A DNA stretch of 51,085 nt from Blautia sp. (GTDB lineage: Bacteria > Bacillota > Clostridia > Lachnospirales > Lachnospiraceae). The position numbers were made by a program, and so were the translations under genes. Location of the stretch: positions 1-51,085 of the forward strand of contig JAMPAC010000018.1 in assembly GCA_023667395.1 (NCBI GenBank), in the 5' to 3' direction. The notes under the pieces are model-generated. The model was not told where the DNA came from, did not search any database, and saw nothing but the letters and a program-made list of their open reading frames with translations. Every line of letters begins with the position of its first letter. Within the stretch, counting starts at the first letter, position 1. This document shows positions 24,330 to 35,580 of the stretch, one piece after another.

Positions 24330-26915
24330 TTATTCCATTACCGCCCTTTCCATCCCGGCCCTCCTGCGCCGCCACATCATGACCGCCGCAAAGACCAGAA
24401 CGCTGGCCGCCGTCACCGCAATCCCGGCCTCCTGTCCCTGGGGTACATAGTGCATCTCTATGGTATATTCCCCCGGCTCCAGGTCAAAGGCCACGAGACA
24501 CCCGCCGAAAGGAACCGCTTCTGTCTCCTCCCCGTTCACCCGGATTCTCCAGCCTGCCTCCAGGGGCACTGACAGGATCAGCCTGCCCGCTTCCGTCATG
24601 GCAATCTCCCCATAAATATGGTCGCTGGTATATTCCACCTGCTCCAGATGCTGTTCCGACAAAAGTTCCAGCGCCTCCTCCAGCACCTCCTCGTCCATGC
24701 GGTAGACCGCCAGATTGACGGCGGGCGTTTCATCATCCTCATTTCCGTTGGTCAGGGTCACTTTCCTGCCCTGCTCCAGGTACCCCAGATAGAGAACGGA
24801 GCCCATCTTCAGGTCGCCGTAATCCGCCGTATCCGTGTCCACGCCCACCGCCGTCACCTTAGAAGTGCCGGAAGCCGTCACCGTGGCGTAATAGATACCG
24901 GACTGTCCGGCGGTAAAAACCACATCATCATCCTGTTTGCCGCTGTCCGCCTGCTCAAACAGCTTCCCCTGGACGCCAAGCGCGTTTACCATCTGATTCT
25001 GCAATGCCAGCCCCTTATTCTCGTAACCGTCGGGCAGATCGTATCCTGCAGGCGCCACATAACCGAAAGGCAGTGTCCGGGCAGCCCTGTACAGGAATAC
25101 CTTCCCGCTCTGCCCCGCCAGTTCATACAGGCTGTTCTCATACCGATCCGAATCCCCGAACATATAATGTACATTCAGCAATGCCGCCGTAAAAGCCGTG
25201 GCGCCGTCATATCCGTAGAAAACCTTGCTGTGGCGCATACCCAGCCTGTTGTACAGATCCATGACCTGGGAATTCATGGTGGAGGAAAAGACGCTTGCGG
25301 AGGGATACCCTGTCAGCGTGGCATCATTCTTCGTCTTCCGGGTAAATTTTTCCACGCGCCAGAAGCCCTCCTCCTGCTCCCCTGCCCACTCATACAGCGC
25401 CTTATAATCCTCCTGCTGTCCCAGATAATCGGCACGATTCACCGTTCCCAGGCTGGTATTGAAAGTATTGATACTGTTCTCCGCCGTCACCGCCGCCAAC
25501 GCCACGGCAAACAATGCCGCCATCACTCGTCTGCCGCTCCTGGTTCGGTACAGATGCAGTATTACCGCGTACACGCTGACAAACACCAATGTCAGCAGCT
25601 TCACACCCAGCGCAAAATCCTCATGATCCACAAATTTCTGGCAGAACAGGACAAACGCCACCGCCGCCAGGTACCCGTACAGGATCTGCTGTTCCTCCGT
25701 CTCCCTGATGTGGCGGAACACATCATAACAGGCCGTCAGCACCAGAAAAATATAGAGAAATGACTGCCGCGCAGGCAGGGAATCGGGATAGTTCATCCCA
25801 TGCCACATGAAATCCAGGATGTTCGTGCCAAAGCTGAGCAGCAGAAACCCCATCAACGCCAGCCTGCAGAAACGCTCCCTGATGGAAATCCTTTTATTCA
25901 GGGCATACATAGGCAGCAGCATCAGCACCGCGCTGCCGCAGTAGATGTTGGGCCAGTGGTCCAGTCCCCGCTCCGAATCCACGCACATGCAATGCCTTGC
26001 CAGGATATCCAGCACAGAAAAATAGCTTTCCGCTTTTTTCGGGAAATCCATGTCCCCGAAATCCGTCTGCAAAATAGCGCAGACCTCCGGAATCAGCAGC
26101 ACTGCCGCCATTCCCCCCGCCAACAGGGAAAACAGCGCGAAGTACCCCAAACTGCGCCCCAGGTGCCTGCACCTCTCCATGACCACAAGGATCACAAAAT
26201 ACAGCGCCAGAAAAATACAGATCATGATGGAGATATAATAATTGGTAAAGATGCACAGCCCCAGCGTCACGCAGTAAAGCCCGCATTTCCCCTCTTTTAC
26301 CAGCCTTTCCAGCCCCAGGATGATCAGTGGCAGCAGGATCACGCAGTCCAGCCACATGATGTTGTAATTATACGCCGCCATGAATCCCGACAAGGCGTAA
26401 AAACTGGCAAAGAGCGCAGCCGCAGGGCTTTTCGAAGCAAAGTGCTTCTGGAAATAATAACAGCTGCTCCAGCCCGCCAGGCCGATCTTGCACACCACCA
26501 GGTAACTGATGAACTCGATCAGGTACTTTTCCGGCACAAGCAGCGCCAGCGCGTGCAGGGGGCTGGCCAGGTAATACACATACAGCGCCAGGAAATTGGA
26601 GCCAATTCCCACATGGTAGGAAAAATTCAGGGATTCCCCCGCCCTGACCTTGCGCAGCAGTTCGCTGAAAAAGGGCATATACTGATGGTACAGGTCCGCC
26701 GAGAGGAAGCTTCTGCCCCCAAAAGGGTAGATTCCTTTGATGAAGAACAGCGCCAGCATGATGATAAAGGGCAGCAGAAACGCCAGCGCCTGTATCTGGC
26801 CTGGGGTGTAGCCCTTTTTTAACGTATTCTTAAGTTTATTGCTTTCTTTGCGATATTTTATATCCCTGAACACTGTCTTTATCATGTTCTGATTCCTTTT
26901 CCGCGTTATATCCAT
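24330..26915 (-). CDS. YfhO family membrane protein
   Basis: This 861-residue membrane protein has about 12-14 hydrophobic helices in its first 500 residues, including the family core near residue 70 (GRSFLSADLYHQYMPFFSEL), then an extracellular domain (about 500-830) and a C-terminal helix followed by basic residues. YfhO-type proteins belong to the GT-C glycosyltransferase superfamily and decorate lipoteichoic acid with sugars in Bacillus and Listeria relatives. The substrate here is unknown. Convergent with the GH43-like gene, 31 bases apart. The start could also be the ATG at 26885. Confidence 0.88.
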   Translation of the reverse strand: MDITRKRNQNMIKTVFRDIKYRKESNKLKNTLKKGYTPGQIQALAFLLPFIIMLALFFIKGIYPFGGRSFLSADLYHQYMPFFSELLRKVRAGESLNFSYHVGIGSNFLALYVYYLASPLHALALLVPEKYLIEFISYLVVCKIGLAGWSSCYYFQKHFASKSPAAALFASFYALSGFMAAYNYNIMWLDCVILLPLIILGLERLVKEGKCGLYCVTLGLCIFTNYYISIMICIFLALYFVILVVMERCRHLGRSLGYFALFSLLAGGMAAVLLIPEVCAILQTDFGDMDFPKKAESYFSVLDILARHCMCVDSERGLDHWPNIYCGSAVLMLLPMYALNKRISIRERFCRLALMGFLLLSFGTNILDFMWHGMNYPDSLPARQSFLYIFLVLTACYDVFRHIRETEEQQILYGYLAAVAFVLFCQKFVDHEDFALGVKLLTLVFVSVYAVILHLYRTRSGRRVMAALFAVALAAVTAENSINTFNTSLGTVNRADYLGQQEDYKALYEWAGEQEEGFWRVEKFTRKTKNDATLTGYPSASVFSSTMNSQVMDLYNRLGMRHSKVFYGYDGATAFTAALLNVHYMFGDSDRYENSLYELAGQSGKVFLYRAARTLPFGYVAPAGYDLPDGYENKGLALQNQMVNALGVQGKLFEQADSGKQDDDVVFTAGQSGIYYATVTASGTSKVTAVGVDTDTADYGDLKMGSVLYLGYLEQGRKVTLTNGNEDDETPAVNLAVYRMDEEVLEEALELLSEQHLEQVEYTSDHIYGEIAMTEAGRLILSVPLEAGWRIRVNGEETEAVPFGGCLVAFDLEPGEYTIEMHYVPQGQEAGIAVTAASVLVFAAVMMWRRRRAGMERAVME

Positions 26916-27002
26916 ATTCTTCGCCGCCCTGACACCATATTTTACCAGATTTGCCTGTATAGATAAAGACCCTTACGGGAAATTTGTGGGATAAAACGCC
27001 CC

Positions 27003-27031
27003 TTGCAGCGCCCTCCCCCCTGTAGTATAAT
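27003..27031 (+). promoter_or_regulatory. Promoter of the glutamine amidotransferase-like gene
   Basis: TTGCAG and TATAAT are 17 bases apart, about 60 bases before the ATG at 27090. Confidence 0.7.
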
Positions 27032-27089
27032 CCATCCAGCAGCATATATTACTAAAGAGTTATCAGAAGCAAAGAGGAACCCCCCCATT

Positions 27090-27752
27090 ATGAAAATAGC
27101 GCTTGTAGGCAGAACTGCCAATCTGGGAAATTATATACGATACGTGGAATCCGCCTCCCTGGAGCCCGTCCCCACCTTACACATGGGCGATCTGGCCCGC
27201 TGCGACGGCCTGATCCTGCCCGGCGGCGGGGATATCACCCCCGCCTTTTTCGGGGAGCGGAACAATGGTTCCCGCGATATAGACACAGAACTGGATATCC
27301 TGCAGCTTCAGGCCTTTGAACTTGCCATGCGGGAATCTATGCCCGTGCTTGGCATCTGCAAGGGCATGCAGATCATCAACGTGGGGCTGGGAGGCACGCT
27401 GGTCCAGGATATGCCGCCCGCTTCCTGCGCCATCCACCGCTATGAGGACGGCGACAAATATCATGCTTCCGTCATCGCAAAGGATACCTGCCTCCATACC
27501 TTATACGGAACGGAAGCCGTCATCAACAGCGCCCACCATCAATCCATTAAAAAACTTGGCGAGAACCTGCGTGCCATACAGTGGTGCCCAGAGGATGGCT
27601 ACGTGGAAGCGCTGGTACATGAAACGCTTCCCGTCATCGGCGTCCAGTGGCACCCGGAGCGGATCCAAAAGGAAAAAACTACGCTCTCCGGCGGTCTCCT
27701 TCTATCTTACTTGGCATCTTTAATCTCTGCTTCAGCTGGGCAGTGCTGTTAG
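27090..27752 (+). CDS. Class I glutamine amidotransferase-like hydrolase (PuuD/peptidase C26 family)
   Basis: This 220-residue protein has the triad of class I amidotransferase folds: Cys in LGICKGMQIINVGLGGTL near residue 90, His in QWHPER and the following Glu near residue 190. An early GLILPGGGDITP segment fits the gamma-Glu-GABA hydrolase (PuuD) family. It would cleave a gamma-glutamyl bond; the substrate is not known. ATG 27090 has AGAGG upstream. Its last 74 bases overlap the 3' end of the convergent hydrolase gene. Confidence 0.85.
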   Translation: MKIALVGRTANLGNYIRYVESASLEPVPTLHMGDLARCDGLILPGGGDITPAFFGERNNGSRDIDTELDILQLQAFELAMRESMPVLGICKGMQIINVGLGGTLVQDMPPASCAIHRYEDGDKYHASVIAKDTCLHTLYGTEAVINSAHHQSIKKLGENLRAIQWCPEDGYVEALVHETLPVIGVQWHPERIQKEKTTLSGGLLLSYLASLISASAGQCC

Positions 27753-28845
27753 CCACATTCTGCCGCATTCTCGCGCCCGCGATGTCGAACAGCGACCTGA
27801 TCACTTCTTTCAGGATACCGGCGGTCTGTTCATCCACTTCTTTCAGCGCCGCCACGATCCCGTTCATGCTCTTTCTCCACTCTGCCGTGAACTGGATCAG
27901 GTCGTCTGCCTGGGAGGCGTTGATGACCTGGAAAAGCGTGTCCACAAAGATCCGCAGCTGTTCCTCGTCCAGGGACAGGATCCATTCGTTCAGCGTGTTG
28001 TCCATCTGCCTGCGGCTCTCGTAAATATCCTTTACCTCCACCAGCCTGCCATCTTTCACCAGCCATGTGTAAGGATTGTGCTGCAGCAGTCCGAAAGTCC
28101 TGCTCTCCACCACCTTGAAGCGCATATCCGACTCGAACAGCATTCCCACCAGGGAGGAATGGGGCAGGATTTTCTCCACCCGTCTGGCAATCATGGAATA
28201 GTTGGCTTCCTTAAGCACCTCCGGACGGAACCCGGGGCCGTCCATGCTGTAGATCCTGATGATTCGGTCCTGGATCTCGGGCCTGCAGTTCATGCTGCTG
28301 TATACCGCCAGGTTCCCGCCCTTGGAGTGCCCTCCCACATAAAAGGGTCTGTGCAGCCGGGATCCCACGGCATTCAGGTATTTCACGCTGTAGGCCTGCC
28401 CCGGCACGGGGGACAGGAAAGCCATGTTGAAATCCTCTTTCCATCCCACAATGGTTTCGTCCGTTCCCCGAAACGCCACATAGATGGTCCCGTCGTCCAG
28501 GAGCAGGGTGACGGCGGAGAACTGGGTCTCAGATTCCTTTTCAATGAAATTCACATAGCAGTTCATCTTCATGTTACGGTAGCGCCTGCCTGCCAGCATT
28601 GCCGTGACCAGCTTCCGGTTTGCTTTCTCGTAACGTTCGTCCGCATACAGATTTTCATAATCAGGATGTTCCTCCAGGTCTTTCAATCTGACGGAGGGCA
28701 GGTTTTCCGCCGCTCCCGGCACAATGCCGTCAAATTTCAGATAGGCAAACTGACACAGCACCAGGCTGTCCACCTCGTTCATGGGCGTCTCCCGGAAAGA
28801 GGTGTCTCCATATTCCTTTAAATAATCAATTATCGTTCCAATCAT
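27679..28845 (-). CDS. Mbeg1-like (DUF2974) alpha/beta-hydrolase
   Basis: This 388-residue protein carries the nucleophile elbow GGHSKGGNLA near residue 164 and the strand FRGTDETIVGWKEDF near residue 122. It is a lipase-like hydrolase with a long C-terminal helical part (about 270-388). The DUF2974 family is common in Clostridia, with unknown substrate. I use ATG 28845; an in-frame GTG start lies 18 bases upstream. The 3' end overlaps the convergent amidotransferase-like gene. Confidence 0.85.
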   Translation of the reverse strand: MIGTIIDYLKEYGDTSFRETPMNEVDSLVLCQFAYLKFDGIVPGAAENLPSVRLKDLEEHPDYENLYADERYEKANRKLVTAMLAGRRYRNMKMNCYVNFIEKESETQFSAVTLLLDDGTIYVAFRGTDETIVGWKEDFNMAFLSPVPGQAYSVKYLNAVGSRLHRPFYVGGHSKGGNLAVYSSMNCRPEIQDRIIRIYSMDGPGFRPEVLKEANYSMIARRVEKILPHSSLVGMLFESDMRFKVVESRTFGLLQHNPYTWLVKDGRLVEVKDIYESRRQMDNTLNEWILSLDEEQLRIFVDTLFQVINASQADDLIQFTAEWRKSMNGIVAALKEVDEQTAGILKEVIRSLFDIAGARMRQNVANSTAQLKQRLKMPSKIEGDRRRA

Positions 28846-28970
28846 ATCTTCCCGCCTTTCCACCGAGATCTATCACAAGAATCTAATTGTATTTTTGCTC
28901 AAAATATGGTATTTATAATATGTATATTACTATAAAAATATATTTTCATCAAACATACGCGGAGGCAAAA

Positions 28971-30704
28971 ATGTCAAAACACAGAAAATCCGGTAAAAAG
29001 AAGATATTCGGCATACAGAAGAAACTGCTGAGCACCGTGGTTCCCCTGCTTATTGTCGCATTCGTGCTGACTGCCATACTGATCTATGCCAACAGCAGGC
29101 AGACCATACTTTCCAACGCCCAGTATACCCTTTCCATGGAATCCAGAGCCAATGCCAACACCGTTACCATCAGCGTCCTGGTGGGCGCCGGCCTGGGCGA
29201 TATCAGGGACGCTTACCGGCAGGCCGTGGACATCCCCATGGCCATGGAGCATATCCAGCAGTCCGTAGAGGAAATCTCCGTCATGGACAGCGGTTACGCC
29301 TTTCTGGTGGACACCCGCGATTTTTCCATCATAGCCCATAAGGACAGCGCCCTGACCGGCTCCCTGTTGACGGAATATCCCGAGGGAAGTTTCCTTAAGG
29401 CTGTCCAGGCACAGCTGGAAGCCGAGAACGAGGAACTGTTCCTGGCGGAGGATGACGGCGAAACCTATTATGTGATCAGTTCCTCCATCAAGCGCACCCC
29501 CTGGGTGGTGGTATCCTGCGTCTCCCAGGACTATATCCTGGCTGACCTGACCAGGCTGACTTACATCATCATCGGCGTGTTCGCGTTCATCCTGCTCCTT
29601 GTCATCGCAATCGTCAGCATCGTGCTGCGGAACACCCTGAAGCCTGTTGGCGCCCTGACCACTGCCCTGACCACCATCACGGACGGCGATTTCAGCGTCA
29701 CCATCCCGGAAAAGGGAAATGATGAGATCACTGTCATGAGCCGTTCCCTGAACGGGTTCGTGGAGATCATGCGGGAAATCATTGTGGATATCCGCGATAT
29801 CTCCGGCCAGCTGGACAAGCTGAGCGGTTCCAGCAAGCAGATCTCCGGCTCGCTGAGCGAAGCCGCGGAGGGGCAGGCGGAATCCATGGGCGATGTGAAG
29901 GTCACCCTGGACCAGATCGCAAACGGCATCCAGGATCTGGCCCTCCATGCCACCACCCTATCCGATGTGGTCAACCAGACCAACGAAAGGGGGAAGAACG
30001 CCAAGGCAAATATGCAGCTTACCGTGGACGTGGCCTCCAGGGGGCGGGATGATATGGAGACCGTGAACCAGACCATGGAGTCCATCGTACAGTCCATGAG
30101 GCAGCTGTCAGCAACCGTGGATGAGGTGGGCGCTTCCACCAAACAGATCAATTCCATGGTGGAGATCATCAGCGATATCTCTGACCAGACCGAACTGCTG
30201 TCCCTGAACGCCGCCATCGAAGCGGCCTGCGCCGGGGAAGCAGGCAGGGGGTTCGCAGTGGTTGCGGAGGAGATCAGGAAGCTGGCGGATATCAGTTCCA
30301 ATTCCGCCTCCAGGATCTCCGAGATCATCATGCAGGTCAACACCCAAGTAGCCTATATGATAGAACAGACCGCCCAGAGCGTGTCCCATATCGAGGCTAA
30401 CTCCGGGAAGATCACCGCTTCCTGCGATATCTTTGAAAATATATATAAAAACGTCAACGATACCGACCGGATGCTTACCGAGATCGTGTCGGAGATCGCC
30501 AATGTGGACGATGTGGCCACCAATATCGCCGCGCTCTCCCAGGAGCAGTCCGCAAACACGGAAGAAATCCTTGCCTCCACGGAACTGCTGGCGGAATCCT
30601 CGCTGCAGTTTTCAACAGACAGCAAGGAGATGGCGCGGGGCGCCGACAGCGTTTCCGACGCCGCTTTCGCGTTGGCGGAACATATGCGGAAGTTTAAACT
30701 GTGA
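28971..30704 (+). CDS. Methyl-accepting chemotaxis protein
   Basis: This 577-residue receptor has a basic start, a first membrane helix (about residues 17-37), an extracellular Cache-like sensor (about 40-195), a second helix (about 200-222), a HAMP segment (about 225-275) and a cytoplasmic signalling hairpin. The hairpin tip is [20 protein letters not shown] followed by [20 protein letters not shown]. The sensor has [12 protein letters not shown], typical of Cache domains that bind amino acids or organic acids. GGAGG precedes ATG 28971. No flagellar or che genes are in the window. Confidence 0.92.
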   Translation: MSKHRKSGKKKIFGIQKKLLSTVVPLLIVAFVLTAILIYANSRQTILSNAQYTLSMESRANANTVTISVLVGAGLGDIRDAYRQAVDIPMAMEHIQQSVEEISVMDSGYAFLVDTRDFSIIAHKDSALTGSLLTEYPEGSFLKAVQAQLEAENEELFLAEDDGETYYVISSSIKRTPWVVVSCVSQDYILADLTRLTYIIIGVFAFILLLVIAIVSIVLRNTLKPVGALTTALTTITDGDFSVTIPEKGNDEITVMSRSLNGFVEIMREIIVDIRDISGQLDKLSGSSKQISGSLSEAAEGQAESMGDVKVTLDQIANGIQDLALHATTLSDVVNQTNERGKNAKANMQLTVDVASRGRDDMETVNQTMESIVQSMRQLSATVDEVGASTKQINSMVEIISDISDQTELLSLNAAIEAACAGEAGRGFAVVAEEIRKLADISSNSASRISEIIMQVNTQVAYMIEQTAQSVSHIEANSGKITASCDIFENIYKNVNDTDRMLTEIVSEIANVDDVATNIAALSQEQSANTEEILASTELLAESSLQFSTDSKEMARGADSVSDAAFALAEHMRKFKL

Positions 30705-30717
30705 CAACAGACAAGCT

Positions 30718-30753
30718 GCGGGATAAATAACCATTGTTATATATCCCGCTTCC
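30718..30753 (+). terminator. Intrinsic terminator after the chemoreceptor gene
   Basis: GCGGGATA and TATCCCGC form an 8-bp stem with a 16-base loop, followed by TTCCTTTTG. Confidence 0.75.
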
Positions 30754-30829
30754 TTTTGCCGCTTATGTGATCAATTCTTCACAGGTTGAAAATCTTCGTT
30801 CCAGTTCTTCCAGTTTCTTGGCCATTTTT

Positions 30830-32176
30830 TCAACGCTCCTCCATGGGAACATACTCCCTCTTTTCCATAACGCTCTTATATGCGGGACGGATAATCTTAT
30901 CCATATTGATCAACTCCTCTATCCTGTGGGCGCTCCAGCCCACGATCCTGGCGATGGCAAAGATGGGGGTATACATCTCCAAGGGAATCTCCAGCATACT
31001 GTACACAAATCCGCTGTAAAAATCCACATTGGCGCTGACGCCCTTATAGATCCGCGCCTTTTCGGAGATTACCTGGGGCGCGATCCTCTCGATCATGGAG
31101 TACAGCGCAAAATCCTTCTCCCTGCCTTTGGCGGTGGCAAGCTGTTCCACAAAGCCCTTGAACACCTGCGCCCTGGGGTCGGAAAGGGAATAGACCGCGT
31201 GTCCCATACCGTAGATCAGACCCTTGCGGTCGAAAGCCTCCCTGTTCAGGATCTTTTTCAAATAAGCCCTTACCGCGTCCTCGTCCGCCCAATCGGAGAC
31301 ATTGGCCTCCAGATCATGCATCATTTCCACCACCTTGATATTGGCGCCGCCATGCTTGGGGCCTTTCAGGGAGGAAAGCGCAGCCGCGATCACGGAATAG
31401 GTATCGGATCCGGAGGACGTCACCACACGGGTGGTAAAGGTGGAGTTGTTACCGCCGCCGTGTTCCATATGTAACACCAGGGCAATATCCAGCACCCTTG
31501 CCTCCAGTTCCGTATATTTCTTGTCAGGCCGGAGCATCATCAGCAGATTCTCCGCCGTGGAAAGCCTTTTGGAAGGACGGTGGATATACATGCTCTCATC
31601 ATTCTCATAATGATTGTAGGCATGGTAGCCATACACCGCCAGCATGGGGAATACACCGATCAACGCCAGACACTGCCTGAGTACGTTTTCAATGCTGGTG
31701 TCGCTGCTGTTCTTATCGTAGGACGCCAGGGTCAGCACGCTTCTGGTCAGGGAATTCATGATATCGCTGCTGGGCGCTTTCATGATCACATCCCTGGTGA
31801 AATTGGTTGGCAGCGTCCGCTTTGCCGCCAGCATATCCCGGAACTGTTTCAGTTCACTTTCACTGGGAAGCTTTCCGAAAAGGAGCAGGTAAGCAACCTC
31901 CTCAAATCCGAACCTTTTTCTCCGAAAGCCGTTGACAAGTTCGATGCAGTCATAACCGCGATACCACAACCTGCCCTCGCAGGGCGTCTTCACGCCGTCC
32001 ACCATCTGAAAGGACTCGATCCGGGATATATTGGTCAGACCCGTGACAACACCGTTTCCGTTCTTGTCACGAAGCCCTCTCTGCACCTCGTAGCGCTCGA
32101 ACATCTCCGGTTCCAGATGATCCGCCTCGCGACACAGTTCTGCGTAGTTCACCAGATATTCCTCATTTTTCCTCAT
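30830..32176 (-). CDS. gltA: Citrate synthase
   Basis: This 448-residue enzyme condenses oxaloacetate and acetyl-CoA. It has catalytic-region motifs HMEHGGGNNSTFTTRVV (active-site His), a later LKGPKHGGANIK and GMGHAVYSLSDPRA, with an Asp-containing FYSGFVYSMLE near residue 395. The length is slightly longer than the Si/Re dimers (about 430) because of an N-terminal segment. ATG 32176 has GGAGG upstream. A clear promoter lies about 190 bases upstream. Confidence 0.93.
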   Translation of the reverse strand: MRKNEEYLVNYAELCREADHLEPEMFERYEVQRGLRDKNGNGVVTGLTNISRIESFQMVDGVKTPCEGRLWYRGYDCIELVNGFRRKRFGFEEVAYLLLFGKLPSESELKQFRDMLAAKRTLPTNFTRDVIMKAPSSDIMNSLTRSVLTLASYDKNSSDTSIENVLRQCLALIGVFPMLAVYGYHAYNHYENDESMYIHRPSKRLSTAENLLMMLRPDKKYTELEARVLDIALVLHMEHGGGNNSTFTTRVVTSSGSDTYSVIAAALSSLKGPKHGGANIKVVEMMHDLEANVSDWADEDAVRAYLKKILNREAFDRKGLIYGMGHAVYSLSDPRAQVFKGFVEQLATAKGREKDFALYSMIERIAPQVISEKARIYKGVSANVDFYSGFVYSMLEIPLEMYTPIFAIARIVGWSAHRIEELINMDKIIRPAYKSVMEKREYVPMEER

Positions 32177-32365
32177 ACACTTCCTCCTTTTCCGATATCT
32201 TTTCCCCTTCATACGCGCCCACACCGCTTCTGTCGGTCATACCGCATACCCTATGTCAACGCGCTGTTTCCTCGCCTCGATCCTGTTCTTTTTTTCAGAG
32301 CTCGCCTCGGAAACACACATGTTCCCGATTTAATCCGTGCGGCTCTGAACAGTTACACAATTTAT

Positions 32366-32394
32366 ATGATATCGGTTATGGAAAGAAATGTCAA
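32366..32394 (-). promoter_or_regulatory. Promoter of the citrate synthase gene
   Basis: On the minus strand, TTGACA and TATCAT are 17 bases apart. This leaves a leader of about 180 bases, long enough for regulation, but I recognise no riboswitch in it. Confidence 0.7.
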
Positions 32395-32459
32395 ATTAGA
32401 AAAATATTAAATAATTCATAAATTTGTAAAAACTCCGTTCACCCGGATATTTTTCCCGT

Positions 32460-34721
32460 TTATATGACCTCAAAGTAAACGCATACCTTAAACAGGTCGC
32501 CGTCCGTCACGATCTCCATCTGCCCGTCCTGCAGTTCCGTCAGGCTCTTTGCGATGGAAAGTCCCAGACCGTTCCCCTCCATATGGCGGGATCGGTCGCC
32601 CCTGACGAACCTCTCCTGCAGTTCCTCCGCCGTTACGTTCAGCGCGTACTTGGACATATTGCGAAATATGATCCCCACCTTTTTCCCCGTCACTTCCACG
32701 CTTAAGTACACCCGGGAATCCTCCCTGGCATATTTGCAGATATTGTTCAGCAGATTGTCGAACACCCTCCACAGATGCCGCCCGTCCGCCATGATGTTCA
32801 CCGGCTGTTCCGGCTGGGTGACGATCAGTTCCAGCTGCTTCTCCTCCATCCGCTGCTGGTACTCCCCTATGGCCTGGGACAGGATCACGCTGACCTCGCA
32901 GGGCTGCAGGTTCACCTCCAGGTTTCCCGTGGTGGCCTTGGATGCCTCCAGCAGATCCTCCAGCAGCTTTTTCAGCCTGCCGGACTGGCGCACCAGCACC
33001 TCGGAATACTCCGCGATCTTCGCGTTCTCCACAGGCTCCTGCGCGATCAGGTTGGCATAATTGAGGATGGAGGTCAGGGGCGTTTTAATATCATGTGTTA
33101 CGTTTGTGATCAGTTCCGTTTTCAGGTGCTCGCTCTTCATGCGCTCCGCCACGGCCCTGGAAATTCCCTGCCCGATATTGTTCAGGTTCTCGCCGCACTC
33201 CTTAAAGTCGCCGTACATATGCCTGGTATCTATGGCCTCCTCCGACCTGCCCTCGGCAAGCGTTCTGCTCCCCTCCAGCAGCCTCTTGCACATCATGGCA
33301 AGATAGACGACGACAGGGAAAACCACCACTTTTTCCATTGCCCAGAGCAGGATGATCTCCGCCTCCGCCCCAAAGAGGAGCATACCAAAGAATTCCGCAA
33401 TGGCAAAACCCAGAAAGAAAATCAGCGTGCCCAGGATGGACGGGATTTCCCGCAGCACTGCGCATACACCTCTCCAGAACAGCCGTATGAGCCGCCCAAA
33501 CAGTCTCAGCACACGATAAATGACCGTATTCTTCCACCAGCCTCCCAGCTTCATGCGGACAGCCAGTTCCCGCAGGCAAAAGGTGCACCAGAGCGCCTCC
33601 GCTGATGCCAGGGCGGAAAACACCAGAAGATTTGCCACATGGTCAAAGATATCGCTGCCCATATTGGCCATGATCAACAGCAGGAAAGCCGCAACAATGC
33701 CGTAGGCCGCCGTATACAGGTCCAGGGGTATGCTGGTAAATACGCTGGGCCGGATGCCCTCCGCGTCATTTTGGTGCCCCGCGCTGCACATCAGGAACAG
33801 GAAACTGTTCAATCCCAGGAAGAAACTGATGCCAAATACCCATAACATAAGATATCTTATCTTATAAAAGAAAAGGCAGCCGTTATATATTTCCGCATAT
33901 TGGTCATCTTCCGGGAAATCCATGTTAAAATATGCCCTGAACACATAATCTCTCAGCGCATACAGCCTGGTATGGTTGACCACCCTTGTATGCCCTTTCA
34001 GGTAATCCGTCGAAAACTGTAGATAAAGATCCTTTGTCAGTTCCAGTTCGTATTCTTCTTCGCTGGCCGCCCAGATCAGGGCCGGATTGTGGGCGCTGTC
34101 AAGGCTTCCGTTATCCATCCCCAGATCTTCCTGAAGCAGGGCGATATTCAGGTTCTTTCCGTCACAAACCTCAGCTGCGGCCTCCAGATCGCCTTCGGTG
34201 ATATAGTCCCTCACCTGGAAAACATCATAGAGCAGCCTGCTACTGCATTCATCCAGGAATATCTCCGTCATATCCTTACTGTAAAAATCTTCCGATGCCA
34301 GAAAAAAGATGGCAAACCCGCTGGCAACCGCACCCATGACGCATAGCGTAAACAGGAAGAACGCCGCTATCTTCGCCACCAGGGAACCGGTCAGCCTTTT
34401 CTTCCGCCGCCTGTTCTCCGGGATCCACCCGCTCCCCATGCTGCCCCTGCGCCCCATGTCCCGCCTGCTTTCCAGGTATCCTATATCATCCACGCTTATC
34501 ACGCTGTTCTCTGTACTTTCTGCATGTTCCATACTTTCCCTGCTCCCTGTACTCTCTATGTTCTCTCTGTCTGTGACATTTCCCGCATTTCCTGCAATTC
34601 CCGCATTCCCCGCATTTCCCGCTTTCCTTTCATTTCCCGCATCCCCTGCAATTCCCGCTTTCCCCTCATTTTCCCTACTTTCCGTACTCTCAACTTTCTT
34701 TGCACTATCCATATCCTCCAC
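32460..34721 (-). CDS. Sensor histidine kinase with low-complexity N-terminus
   Basis: This 753-residue kinase has a hydrophilic N-terminus (about residues 1-108) with Ala-Gly-Asn repeats (AGNAGNAGIAGNAGN), a first membrane helix (about 112-138), an outside segment, about five further helices (about 285-460), and a HisKA/HATPase unit: the phospho-accepting His in NVTHDIKTPLTS near residue 543, the N-box NLLNNICKYA and the G-box GNGLGLS. GTG 34721 is used, with AAGGAAGG 7 bases upstream; ATG 34712 is an alternative. It follows the response regulator gene after 4 bases. Confidence 0.88.
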   Translation of the reverse strand: MEDMDSAKKVESTESRENEGKAGIAGDAGNERKAGNAGNAGIAGNAGNVTDRENIESTGSRESMEHAESTENSVISVDDIGYLESRRDMGRRGSMGSGWIPENRRRKKRLTGSLVAKIAAFFLFTLCVMGAVASGFAIFFLASEDFYSKDMTEIFLDECSSRLLYDVFQVRDYITEGDLEAAAEVCDGKNLNIALLQEDLGMDNGSLDSAHNPALIWAASEEEYELELTKDLYLQFSTDYLKGHTRVVNHTRLYALRDYVFRAYFNMDFPEDDQYAEIYNGCLFFYKIRYLMLWVFGISFFLGLNSFLFLMCSAGHQNDAEGIRPSVFTSIPLDLYTAAYGIVAAFLLLIMANMGSDIFDHVANLLVFSALASAEALWCTFCLRELAVRMKLGGWWKNTVIYRVLRLFGRLIRLFWRGVCAVLREIPSILGTLIFFLGFAIAEFFGMLLFGAEAEIILLWAMEKVVVFPVVVYLAMMCKRLLEGSRTLAEGRSEEAIDTRHMYGDFKECGENLNNIGQGISRAVAERMKSEHLKTELITNVTHDIKTPLTSILNYANLIAQEPVENAKIAEYSEVLVRQSGRLKKLLEDLLEASKATTGNLEVNLQPCEVSVILSQAIGEYQQRMEEKQLELIVTQPEQPVNIMADGRHLWRVFDNLLNNICKYAREDSRVYLSVEVTGKKVGIIFRNMSKYALNVTAEELQERFVRGDRSRHMEGNGLGLSIAKSLTELQDGQMEIVTDGDLFKVCVYFEVI

Positions 34722-34725
34722 AGGA

Positions 34726-35418
<693 letters not shown>

Positions 35419-35514
35419 GTTACAATTTCCTCCCTCATTGACCTTATTGTAGCAAAATAAACTTTAACAAAAAACATGTGAAATCTTTAAGAATTGTTTA
35501 AGACCAAAAATTTC

Positions 35515-35548
35515 AAAAAAAGACCTGTCACGCTCCGGCGGCAGGCCT
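35515..35548 (-). terminator. Terminator of the CmpB-like gene
   Basis: On the minus strand, GGCCTG and CAGGTC (one G-T pair) enclose a G/C-rich loop, followed by TTTTTTT. Confidence 0.7.
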
Positions 35549-35580
35549 TTTCACTCAATACATTTTATATCAACAGTTAT

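Noticed and set aside
25800-26822. Long Gln/His-rich ORF on the plus strand
   Set aside because: Shadow of the membrane helices of the YfhO gene on the other strand.
35419-35470. A sigma-A promoter before the response regulator
   Set aside because: TACAAT is present, but I find no -35 box at a sensible distance.
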